NCBI GenBank assembly: GCA_009731375.1
Contig: BJOX01000036.1
Span: 250,903-314,902, forward strand
Direction: 5' to 3'
DNA length: 64,000 nt
DNA from: Paulinella micropora
Lineage: Eukaryota; Cercozoa; Imbricatea; Euglyphida
Shown here: positions 31,133 to 39,656 of the stretch, piece by piece
Numbering within the stretch: position 1 is the first letter of the stretch
How the letters are laid out: each line of letters starts with the position of its first letter
The notes under the pieces: model-generated
The model's input: the letters and a program-made list of their open reading frames with translations, nothing else
Told to the model about the DNA's origin: nothing
The model's database searches: none
Program-made: the position numbers and the translations under genes

Positions 31133-32641
31133 ATGCCTGTCCAATATGGCGGAGAACTTACTCACAGCCAAAGCGAACTTATCCGCGGTAAGTATTCGCT
31201 TAACAAACTTACTGCCCGCGAAAGTCTTGCGATTGTGCCAATTACCACTGTCGGTGGAATTGAATCAACTTTTGAAATTCGTACTCGTCCTTTGAACCTT
31301 GCGAGGTCTGTGTTGCGATTTACCTACACACCTACTCGGGGTGGTGGTGGTGGAAGATACAACCGAATTCCTATGGACTGCTTGCCTATGATTAAGACGA
31401 TTGAACTACGAAGCCGAAGCGGTCAGTATCTGTGTAATCTTCAACATGTGGGAAATTACACTAAGATGATTTGGAAGCCAGAGAGTTCTTACGATATTTT
31501 TTTGGGTTTAGATAACCACGGGGCTGGGTCTGGTTATGGGGCTATGCTTCAAAAGTGTAATGTTGATAATCGTGCTACAACCGCCTTTAATGCTAACGTG
31601 TATGCTGGACAACAGGCGAGTGCTGCGACTGTAGCGGGTAGTATTGATACCGATGCTCATCTTCGGGCGACATTGAATGTTTATGGTAATGCTATCGCAG
31701 GAGCAATTTCTCCGCCATCCGTCAATGCTCGTCGTAATAATGATTTGCTCATCGCTAACGGAACTGGTGTTGCATCTGTTGTAAATGTCTCTTATGAAGA
31801 GGCGAAGTATTTTGAAGGTGGAGCCGATAACACCGAAACTCCCGTTATCAATGTGTCTATTCCTCTCGGTATGCTTTTTGGAACCATTTTTGAAATTGAT
31901 AAGACTATCGGTTTTAATGAAATTCTTGATTTGAGGATTGTGTGGGAGGGAACACAGAAAACCGTATTTTATGGAACTGATGCCCTTAGTGTTGCAGCAG
32001 GAGCGACCGCCACCGCAGCACCCGCAGAGGTTAGCAACCTTAACTTATTTCTCGCTGTTGAAACCGACCCGAATGTTATCTTGGGTGTTCAACAAAAGAT
32101 TGCGGGTGAAGGCTTTTCGTTCAAGACTGAATACCCTATCTCTTGGAAAACTAATCTCGCGGCTGGAACTCAGTCATTTGTTTTGAAGATGAACCGCTCG
32201 CAGGGTGAGAGAATTCGCCGAATTTACACTAGCGGGTTTAATAATACTGAAACTTCAAACACCGCATTTGATTGTGATAACCGAGCACAGGCTAAGATTA
32301 CTTCTTATTACACTACTTTGGATAGTAATAGAATTCAGCAGTTTGATATCACTTGCTCACGCGATGAGGATTATATGCTTTTGAAGGAAAAAGTTAAGGG
32401 TTCTGCTATTTTGAACTCTAATGTGTATAAGTATAACTGGTTCCACGTTGATTTCTGGGATCACAACCGCCCACTTTATGACAAGCGAGAAGAAGAGGGT
32501 TATGAAGTGGCTGGTCTGTCCTTGGATACCGAACGGCGGTATGAATGGAGTGCGGAGGGAGCAGTCCAATTGAATTATTATACTTATGCTATTCTTCAGA
32601 GGACTATTGTTGTTAAGGGAATTGAAATCCTTATGTCGTAA
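31133..32641 (+). CDS. Major capsid protein, double jelly roll
   Basis: 502 residues with an intact frame. It begins MPVQYGGELTHSQSELIRG after 'aaaacaaaacaaaa'. The pattern of long beta-rich stretches, RTRPLNLARSVLRFTYTP near the N-terminus, LPMIKTIELRSRSG, YTKMIWKPES and the late VDFWDHNRPLYDKREEEGYEV followed by LSLDTERRYEW fits Polinton/adintovirus hexon-type proteins. Size, and position between penton and the next virion gene, agree. Trimers would form the faces of an icosahedral shell. The family call rests on gene order and general resemblance, not a search. Confidence 0.85.
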   Translation: MPVQYGGELTHSQSELIRGKYSLNKLTARESLAIVPITTVGGIESTFEIRTRPLNLARSVLRFTYTPTRGGGGGRYNRIPMDCLPMIKTIELRSRSGQYLCNLQHVGNYTKMIWKPESSYDIFLGLDNHGAGSGYGAMLQKCNVDNRATTAFNANVYAGQQASAATVAGSIDTDAHLRATLNVYGNAIAGAISPPSVNARRNNDLLIANGTGVASVVNVSYEEAKYFEGGADNTETPVINVSIPLGMLFGTIFEIDKTIGFNEILDLRIVWEGTQKTVFYGTDALSVAAGATATAAPAEVSNLNLFLAVETDPNVILGVQQKIAGEGFSFKTEYPISWKTNLAAGTQSFVLKMNRSQGERIRRIYTSGFNNTETSNTAFDCDNRAQAKITSYYTTLDSNRIQQFDITCSRDEDYMLLKEKVKGSAILNSNVYKYNWFHVDFWDHNRPLYDKREEEGYEVAGLSLDTERRYEWSAEGAVQLNYYTYAILQRTIVVKGIEILMS

Positions 32642-32660
32642 AAACTAAAAAGAAAATAAA

Positions 32661-32683
32661 AAATATTTTTTTGTTTATATACT
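32661..32683 (+). promoter_or_regulatory. Late-promoter-like AT motif
   Basis: 'aaatatttttttgtttatat' ends three bases before the ATG of the next gene. It is nearly identical to the motif before the protease ATG. Confidence 0.5.
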
Positions 32684-33922
32684 ATGTCCCACCAGAGAAA
32701 TTTAATCGCACAAAATCCTGACAGCAAATTTGTAAATGTCAAAGTTGGATATGACGGGCACATTGAAACTAATCATATGAAGACCGCTTTTGGTGAAACC
32801 CTAACCAGTTCCTTAACACCTGTATTACAGGAAATCTTTCCATATACCATTAATACACGGATATGGACATTAACTCAGACAAATGCGAGTGTTTCATTTC
32901 TAAATAATATGGCGGAATTAAAAACGACTGCTAATGCTACCGCTGATGCTAGTATGGTAAGCAAAAGAAAAATAAAATATCGCACTGGTATGGGTGTTGT
33001 AGCCCGCTTCACTGCTTTATGGACAACAGACGAAACCGAAGATTATTATTCGTGGATAGGTATCGGAGATAACGATTTATCTAATGGTTTCTACTTTTAC
33101 AAAACTAGAGATGAAGGAATGATTATTCTACATTGTATAGGAGGAATCCCAAACGCATTTTATCAAGCGTACTGGGATGACCCGTGCGACGGAACAGGAG
33201 ATATGCCTGTATTAGACTGGACAAAGGGAAATGTATTTCAAATTCAATTTCAATACTTAGGCTTTGGTGCTATTAAGTTTTCTATTGAAAATCCAAAGAC
33301 AGGTGAATTTCAGTTAGTCCATACGATTAAGTATGCGAATGCCAACACAGGTGTCAGTCTGCGAAATACTACATTACCATTTTCAGCACGAATTATTAAT
33401 AATAATGTTGGAGTTGGAATACAAAGACTGAAGACAGCCAGTTGTAGTTTGTTTGTTGAAGGCACCAACACTATTAATACAAGTATTACAAATACGGCGG
33501 AAGGTAGTGAAGCAGGTAATATAACTGAAAGCCCCATTTTAAGTATCAGGAATAAAGCACTATTCAATAATAGCCTAACCAACAATTCAAATGTCTTTCC
33601 TTCGTTGATAAGTATTACTAATGAAGATACTAAGGCTAATGTCGTCAGAATGGTATTGAACGGAACACTGACAGGGGCGGGTTTTGCTGATGTTGATGCC
33701 AAAACTTCAATTGTAGATACAGACACAAAAGCAACCGCTATCGCAAACGGAACAACAATTTTTAAGATTTATGTTAATGCTGCCTCAACTCAACAAATTA
33801 ATCTAAGAACCTACGATATTCAATTAACACCGAACGATGTTTTGACATTCACACAAAAGGCTGTGTCGGCAGGTGGAAATGGTAATATTAATGTTATTGC
33901 TAACTTTATAGAGGATCATTGA
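32684..33922 (+). CDS. ConA-like lectin-fold structural protein
   Basis: 412 residues. After a short N-terminal arm the segment LTPVLQEIFPYTINTRIWT and the following KRKIKYRTGMGVVARFTALW...IGIGDNDLSNGFYF resemble a concanavalin-like jelly-roll module. I know this module from large-phage and algal-virus structural proteins. The second half (from ~residue 265) is threonine/asparagine-rich, with a beta-sandwich-like C-terminus (IFKIYVNAASTQQINLRTYD). It lies directly downstream of the capsid gene and ends the plus-strand virion block. Carbohydrate binding or capsid decoration is inferred. Confidence 0.65.
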   Translation: MSHQRNLIAQNPDSKFVNVKVGYDGHIETNHMKTAFGETLTSSLTPVLQEIFPYTINTRIWTLTQTNASVSFLNNMAELKTTANATADASMVSKRKIKYRTGMGVVARFTALWTTDETEDYYSWIGIGDNDLSNGFYFYKTRDEGMIILHCIGGIPNAFYQAYWDDPCDGTGDMPVLDWTKGNVFQIQFQYLGFGAIKFSIENPKTGEFQLVHTIKYANANTGVSLRNTTLPFSARIINNNVGVGIQRLKTASCSLFVEGTNTINTSITNTAEGSEAGNITESPILSIRNKALFNNSLTNNSNVFPSLISITNEDTKANVVRMVLNGTLTGAGFADVDAKTSIVDTDTKATAIANGTTIFKIYVNAASTQQINLRTYDIQLTPNDVLTFTQKAVSAGGNGNINVIANFIEDH

Positions 33923-33949
33923 AGCAAAAAAAGAACAATTTCATTTGTA

Positions 33950-34342
33950 TTACTTTACTTTATTTTTGTTGTATCTTTCTTTTACAACACGAATAACATC
34001 GCTCGCTTTCCTTAATATACATCCTTCTTCTGTACATTCTATAGCAGTCTCTTTATCACCTACGGATGTAGCCGACGCTATCTCTTCTCCTACATTAGCC
34101 TTTAATTCTGTGATACCTGTCTCTTTTAAATCACTCGCCTGAAAAGGAGTGCTCTCTTCTTTGTCCGTTATGGTCTCCAATGGAATAACTACTTTCACAT
34201 TGTCGTCGCGGGGTTTGTATTGCTCATAGAAAGAAACAATATCAGGTTTAATCCATTTAATTGTTGGCTTTTTTATTTCGCCGTCAAGGTTCCATTTTTC
34301 AATTTCATTCAAGTAGTCTTGCTTGGTGTTGAGGTCCGACAT
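33950..34342 (-). CDS. Polinton protein of unknown function, 130 aa
   Basis: Unrecognised. Soluble, with a Trp-rich N-terminus (IEKWNLDGEIKKPTIKWIKP), an acidic middle and a basic C-terminus (VVKERYNKNKVK). It is preceded on the minus strand by 'attatatataaatt' running into the ATG. It is convergent with the ConA-like gene, 27 bases away, and is the last of the minus-strand group 34.0-39.4 kb. Confidence 0.6.
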   Translation of the reverse strand: MSDLNTKQDYLNEIEKWNLDGEIKKPTIKWIKPDIVSFYEQYKPRDDNVKVVIPLETITDKEESTPFQASDLKETGITELKANVGEEIASATSVGDKETAIECTEEGCILRKASDVIRVVKERYNKNKVK

Positions 34343-34370
34343 AATTTATATATAATATAAATATTAATTT

Positions 34371-34661
34371 TTATTGTAAATATTTTTTTACTTCACTTTT
34401 AATGTCTGTAAATTTATCAAACCACGGCTGTTTCATAACCCATTCAAGGTATGGCTTATCAATAACTGCTACATCTTGAATTTTCTTACCTTTATATTTA
34501 CCAAATGGAAAAGCATCCTTTGGCTTGCCTTCTCTACTTTTTTCAATTGCCTTAATTTCTTCATCAATCATCTGTTGGACATCTCTTACTGAAAAGAATT
34601 CCTTATTCTTCTCAATTGAAAGTCGTCCAAATTTTTCAGATAGTCTGGTGAGGGTGGTCAT
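34371..34661 (-). CDS. Exonuclease-X C-terminal-like small protein
   Basis: 96 residues. The core FPFGKYKGKKIQDV, then DKPYLEWVMKQPWF, matches the pattern FGKYKG-x-I-x-DV...YLxW seen in the C-terminal domain of exonuclease X-like and DUF3820 proteins. These domains are thought to bind nucleic acid. No catalytic exonuclease part is present. It starts after 'ctctatatagacca'. It lies between the polymerase and the 130-aa gene, so a replication accessory role is plausible. Confidence 0.65.
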   Translation of the reverse strand: MTTLTRLSEKFGRLSIEKNKEFFSVRDVQQMIDEEIKAIEKSREGKPKDAFPFGKYKGKKIQDVAVIDKPYLEWVMKQPWFDKFTDIKSEVKKYLQ

Positions 34662-34715
34662 TGGTCTATATAGAGTGGTAAAAAATTTTATGAAAAAAAT
34701 TAATTATTTGATATT

Positions 34716-37700
34716 TTATTTTTTGTAAAATCCAAAAGGTCTAGTTTCAATCGCATTCTCTACAATTCCGATAACTTGTCTTTTCGTATATGTAAAACTA
34801 AATTTCTTTTCTAAGTATTCGCTTGTTATTTTTTTCTTTTGTTTGTCTCGTGTTATCTTATTGTTTTCTATTATAACTACTTTTCCAGATTTCTCAATTC
34901 GCTTTGCAATCCGTAATTCTTCATCAGTCTCCAACAATTCAGCCAGTTCATTTTTACCATTCTCAAATAATTCAGTGTTCGTAATACGTAGCCCGCAACT
35001 TATTACACTTAACATATTTGGTAAATTCAATGCTTTTTTTGTTTCATAGTTCATACTAAATCCTTTTACTTTCATACTGGCTTTACCATTATTTAATAAG
35101 TATCCATAACATTTCGGCCCGCCTCCAACAAAGGTTTTTATTTATGCTCCTTTCAATTCATCAGTCCAATCTCCCAGTAAATCTCCTGTCTCTACATCTG
35201 CCTCATTAATTTCTTTGTTAGTTGTATATATTACGCTGTCTGTGTCATGATACAATATCCTATTACCTAATTGGTCCATCATATTGTAAAGTCTCATTCT
35301 CGCATGGCATGTGGTAAATAAAGCAACCACAATATTTGTTTTAATCGGGTCGCTCACCGCATCCTGTTTTAAGTCATAACTGGCTTCTACAATTTGGTCG
35401 TTAATTATGTTAATATTTATATTATCCACTGATTTATCGTTCAATAGTTTGTATAAGGTATCTTTATCCTTTATAATTTTATTCTGTGTTTTATTTTGTT
35501 TCTGTCCAAACTTGTCCCATAAAGAGTTCAAGCACAACTTAGCCACTGCTCGCCGTCCTTCGTTTTTAAATATTTTGCTTTCATCCATCTTTACACCCAT
35601 TTTGATTTCCATGCTGTTTATGTAATTTTGTTTTTCTGCTTCCGTATTACATCCCGAGGGATATCCGCTGGACTCTTGTTTTACTTTCAAGAATGTCTTT
35701 ATGTATTCTTTGAATAGGCTACTGCTTTGTTCTTTCCAGTGCCATACTTCATATACTTTTATCAACTTATACCCTTTATCTAAGGCTTTGTAAATTTCTG
35801 GAGTTGCCCATGTACCAGTTATTGCTCGTTCTTTATCTGTGTGCTTACATTCTCCATGTTGCTCAGTCATTCCGCACTTATCGCATAAGTAATACATCAT
35901 CTTACCTCTGTCCGCCTTCGGTAAGACTGGGTGTATTAAGCCTCTAGGTGGTAGCATCTTAACCTTAGCCACTCCGAAATATTCTCTGTTTATAATTTTA
36001 TTTTTCATTTCATTTCTTTCGTAGTCATTGTTTGGTTTAATAATTATATGGTGCCCGCTTGGATAAAGGTCGTAATACATCACGGTCGGATAAAGTGAGC
36101 ATATGTCAATATATTTCGCATACTCATTATCATGTCGTGATTTCCAATATAATTTCAAAGCATTCACTCTACCTCCAAACATTGCCTCTCGTGGGTTTAG
36201 TCCTTCTTGTTCAGTAATTCGTTCGTTTGTATCCTCTGCCAGTCTTTCACTGGTTTTCATCAGGCTCCATTCGCACTCCCAGACACTTATTACTTTTGCT
36301 TGTTCGTTAAGTTGTTTTTCTCTTCTCATTGTTTCCTTGTATAGTTCGCCCATTGTCTTATTCTTCTTCACATTCAAAGCATTGCTATTCCAACACTTAT
36401 CACATCCGTGCCAATGACACCCGTAAAACTCATAAGCGGTTTTGTTTTTCTCATCCCATCCATCTACATACACACGAGATTGCCCGAGTTGAAACATTTT
36501 TTCACCTCCGTTGAATGCGTGTTTAATATCGGTTTTGTCTAACCTGCTTCTGTATGCTAACCATTCTACACAAGCCCTAGAAGTCATCCTGTTTTGCTTT
36601 TCCGCTTTCAATATCGCAATTGAATTCTCTGGCATAAACTTAGCACGATACAAAGCCATAACACAACTCGCAATAGTTGTATATTGAAAAGGGTCAATAC
36701 CAAACTCTAGAAACTGGTTTCTAAAATCTATACACCCCTTTCTCAGTATATCAACATCTGAATGACAATACTCACCGATTTCCTTCGCCATATCAAAGTG
36801 GTTATGTGCTTTCACTTGTTCGTCATACCATTCAAGAAATTCTTTTCGTTTATCTCCTCGCATCGTGTCGTAGCCGTAATGTTTCTTATGTGGCATTACA
36901 CCAACATAGTTTTTATTTTGAGCCGTATTGAAGAAGTGCGGAAAGAACCCTTTCTTAAGTTCCGTAAGCCCGAATGTCTTTGGAAAGTCTGACAATGGCA
37001 TCGTAAGAAAACTTAGGCTGTCTACAAACCGATACTTCTTAAGTGTCATCATCATAATCTTACCACCTTCATAGATTACAAATGGAGTTTGTCCATTATC
37101 AACCAACCACTTAAGAATAAACTGACAATCATAACCGCGGGCATTGTGCGCAATAAATGTAAATCCGCTGTGTTTAGTGTCAAAAGCCCAATAATAGAAA
37201 TCTTGAATGTTCTTGTGAATTACTGGCGGTTCCTTTGCATCGTAATACTGGCTTTCCGCATGATTAACAATGTGCTCGCCTGTGTCCTGTGTCGCTTCAA
37301 AGTCAAAGAATATGTATTGCTCTGACGGCGGTAAGATTTCTTTTTGGACTATTTCACATTGGTGTTCAAGCGGTTTCACTAGTTTGCAATTTCGGCATTT
37401 CGCATATCCGCATTTGTGCTCATCCTTCTTTCTGTAATTAAGACCGCACGATTTACATTTCGCTTTAACATCGCAGTTTGTCGTCATGTGATTATTAAAG
37501 CAGTCAGTGTTTGGAAACTTTCTATTACACTTCTCACATTCTTTCCACTGGCTCTTGTCATTTATTCCCTTACATCCGTTGGTTTCACAGATACTACATT
37601 TTGCTTCACAGGCATGTCTTTCCATATACCCTCTTAGACATAACTCACAGAAATTCTTTTTTCCTATCATAGACTTCATATTAGTTATGGCATCGTAATG

Positions 37701-38726
37701 TCCTTCAGTCTTTAGAATGTAAAGGTTAGTCAGCCGTTCTCCGTTCGCATCAAGTAGTTCTGTTTTATAAATGATTTTGTCAGGAAATTCAACAATAACC
37801 AGATTGTATTTAATGTGATTAGCAAATGTATTAATTTCTGGTATCCCACACACATCCTTAATGACTTTCGCTTCATCGTGTAAAGTCTCTGCCATTTCCT
37901 GCTGTATCTTTCTTTTTCCCATTAGTATTGTCTTGAATTTTGGATGTTTTTCAATTTTTGCTTTGACTACAACGATTGCTCGTGCTAAACATAAGTTATC
38001 GCTGTTTGTAATACAGATTACTCCTTTCTTTCTGTATATATCCAATTTGTTCAAAACCTGTAGCCTTGTCCCGCCCGTCGGCATTTTAACAGATTTCAAC
38101 ACAAATTTTAATTTATCAAAGTTTATTCCGTTCTCATCCATGTAAAGACTTTCGTTGCTTTGAAATATTGCTGACAATCTTTCTAAAACTTTTTCAACCG
38201 AGATTTGATTAACTTTGTGCAAGCCTGTTGATACTTTTCCATAGTAATCAACAAACTCAATACCTAGGCTAACCTTATCTTCGGGTGCTTGTCGTTTTAC
38301 AAAGTCGTTCAACACAATCTCAATAAATCTTATCACATCGCGCATCGTGAATGATCGGAAGTTGCCGTTAATCCTTACCGCATATCGGCTTTCATTTATT
38401 CCTAGTTCGTGTTCCTTGCTGTCGTCCCTTATGATATCATAATTACCATACCGCAACAAGTCTCTGTAATTTTCTTTCATCTCTTTTTTCTCTTCAATCG
38501 TAGGTAAAGGTGGTGCTATTGGTATAGCATGGTGTTCAAAATACACCGCACCTCTTACTTGGTTCAAGTAGTTTTGGGCTGTCGGTGTATCAATTTTATA
38601 CCCCCTTACCTTCGGTTTGATATATAGCACATCCCGACCCCTGACAGACTTGATTTCGTAATTTATCTTATATTCCCTTAATCTATCCAACCTGTAGACC
38701 TTGCCGTTATACGTGTGTGTCTCCAT
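34716..38726 (-). pseudogene. Protein-primed family B DNA polymerase, in-frame TAA near the C-terminus
   Basis: The frame opens at 38726 (METHTYNGKVYRLDRL). Residues 1-350 are an N-terminal region. A Cys/His-rich zinc-binding region follows at ~360-457 (at least eight CxxC-type pairs). The exonuclease domain has FFDFEAT (~473), FIAHNARGYDCQF and YCHSDVDILRKG. The palm has DICSLYP (motif A, ~875), KLCLNSLWDKFG (motif B, ~1064) and YHDTDSVIY (motif C, ~1159). A TAA at 35142-35144 ends the frame after 1194 residues. The same phase stays open from 35141 to 34716, including FVGGGPKCYGYLL and a ~120-residue thumb. Without this tail the enzyme is probably inactive. It would copy linear viral DNA from a protein-primed inverted repeat. 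Confidence 0.93.
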
Positions 38727-38891
38727 GTTTGATAATAGTATATCAAGGAAAATATAATTTTATAAAATTAAAATATTTGTCTGCCTCAATCGGTCGTCCC
38801 CTCGTGGCCTCGTGTGTGCCCCTATATATAAGGACCCTCCTTGTCTTTAAATGGAAATTCAGTGGTTTCCGCAGAGAAACCTTTTTGATTA
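38727..38891. promoter_or_regulatory. TATA-containing region upstream of the polymerase
   Basis: CCTATATATAAGG at ~38821-38833 is TATA-like on both strands. On the minus strand it lies ~100 bases upstream of the polymerase ATG, a more ordinary distance than in the virion genes. On the plus strand it lies ~20 bases before an ATG at 38851 that opens a 66-codon frame antisense to the zinc-finger gene; I consider that frame doubtful. Confidence 0.45.
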
Positions 38892-39395
38892 TCAATACTT
38901 ACCATACCCGCAACCGCAGTGGCAGTTATGTTCCATGTATCCACACATATTACATCTATCATCGTCATCTTTCTTTATTCTCTCCATATACTCTTTGCTT
39001 GGCCTTGGAGGAACTGGAGGTTTTTCTTTTTCTGCTGAAATATGTTTCTGAGACTTCATATGTCGCGTTTTGTTTCCATTATGTATTTCAGCACCACATC
39101 CACACTTAAAATCTTTATGCTTCCAAATTTTTTTCTTTTCTTTTTTGATTATTCTTGTTTCTTTATCGTAATTAATTTTCCATTCCTCGTATTTAGGTAT
39201 TATATTTTCCTCGTGATATTTCTTTGCTTCTTCCAATGCTTGCTCTTTTGATTTTTTCTTTCCGATACAGAAACTCTTACACATAACCTTTCCTCCTTCT
39301 CTCCATTGAACTTTTACCATTGGTCTCTTTTCGTTATTCTTTACCATAACACAACCTCTGGACATTCTAAATCTCTGAGTGTCTTCGTTTGTCAT
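38892..39395 (-). CDS. Zinc-finger protein with a possible AP2-like N-terminus
   Basis: 167 residues from 39395. The N-terminal part (KVQWREGGKVMCKSFCIGKKKSKEQALEEA) has the strand-strand-helix look of AP2/integrase DNA-binding modules. The middle FKCGCGAEIHNGNKTRHMKSQKH has C2H2-type spacing. The C-terminus is a Cys/His cluster (CNMCGYMEHNCHCGCGYG). It is the first gene inside the right inverted repeat, suggesting early expression and a regulatory or DNA-binding role. At its very end the minus strand reads TATG-GTAAGTATTG, a strong splice-donor sequence only two codons before the stop. The true C-terminus could lie in another exon. Confidence 0.7.
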   Translation of the reverse strand: MTNEDTQRFRMSRGCVMVKNNEKRPMVKVQWREGGKVMCKSFCIGKKKSKEQALEEAKKYHEENIIPKYEEWKINYDKETRIIKKEKKKIWKHKDFKCGCGAEIHNGNKTRHMKSQKHISAEKEKPPVPPRPSKEYMERIKKDDDDRCNMCGYMEHNCHCGCGYGKY

Positions 39396-39424
39396 TCTAT
39401 ATGTGTCTTTATTTTATTTCTTTA

Positions 39425-39578
39425 AATAATAATTATTTAAAGGTAGCCGTTTTTCTTTCTTTTGTCTGTCTATATTTGTTATAAATAGGTAGAGGAAATA
39501 ATGGATAACGGCTCTTAGTGTGGTTTCTGTGATGAAACTGCACTGAAAAAGTGTGCCGAAGTGGCACCCTATACTACT
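39425..39578 (-). repeat. Polinton right terminal inverted repeat
   Basis: Reverse complement of the left repeat. The outer end reads ...TATACTACT and is followed by ACCGAG. The inner boundary is where the two copies stop matching (an A/T-rich ATTATT stretch). Confidence 0.96.
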
Positions 39579-39584
39579 ACCGAG
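39579..39584. repeat. Target-site duplication, right copy (ACCGAG)
   Basis: Perfect copy of 18319-18324 directly outside the right inverted repeat. Confidence 0.95.
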
Positions 39585-39656
39585 TGCGAAGTAGGTGATG
39601 ACTTCTTGGTGAGCCACTATAGGAGCACTGCTCTAAAATCCTTTTCCTGACCCTTG
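39585..39656 (+). pseudogene. Continuation of the interrupted gag-like frame
   Basis: Directly outside the right target duplication the phase of the frame broken at 18319 continues for 23 codons and ends at TGA (39654-39656). This supports the empty-site reconstruction of the insertion. Confidence 0.5.

Larger units (their letters stand above)
18325..39578. mobile_element. Polinton/Maverick-type endogenous virus, 21.25 kb
   Basis: The boundaries are set by 154-bp terminal inverted repeats starting AGTAGTATA and by a 6-bp target duplication on both sides, the size known for Polintons. Inside are all the genes that define the group: rve integrase, protein-primed family B DNA polymerase, FtsK/HerA-type packaging ATPase, adenain-like protease, penton and major capsid protein. 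About 19 genes are visible. The plus-strand block 22205-33922 holds the virion genes, and the minus strand carries polymerase, integrase and zinc-finger genes. In-frame stops in penton (30729) and polymerase (35142) and frameshifts in two other genes show that this copy is damaged. Near-identical repeats and an intact target duplication suggest a fairly recent insertion. Confidence 0.96.

Noticed and set aside
30204-35144. Alternative genetic code reading TAA as sense
   Set aside because: Only two TAA codons fall inside ~7000 viral codons, and every other gene ends normally at TAA. Two nonsense changes are the simpler explanation.
38851-39051. 66-codon plus-strand gene after the TATA-like box
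   Set aside because: It overlaps the zinc-finger gene in antisense and its codons mirror that gene. The TATA box serves equally well for the polymerase on the other strand. Left as a doubtful possibility.
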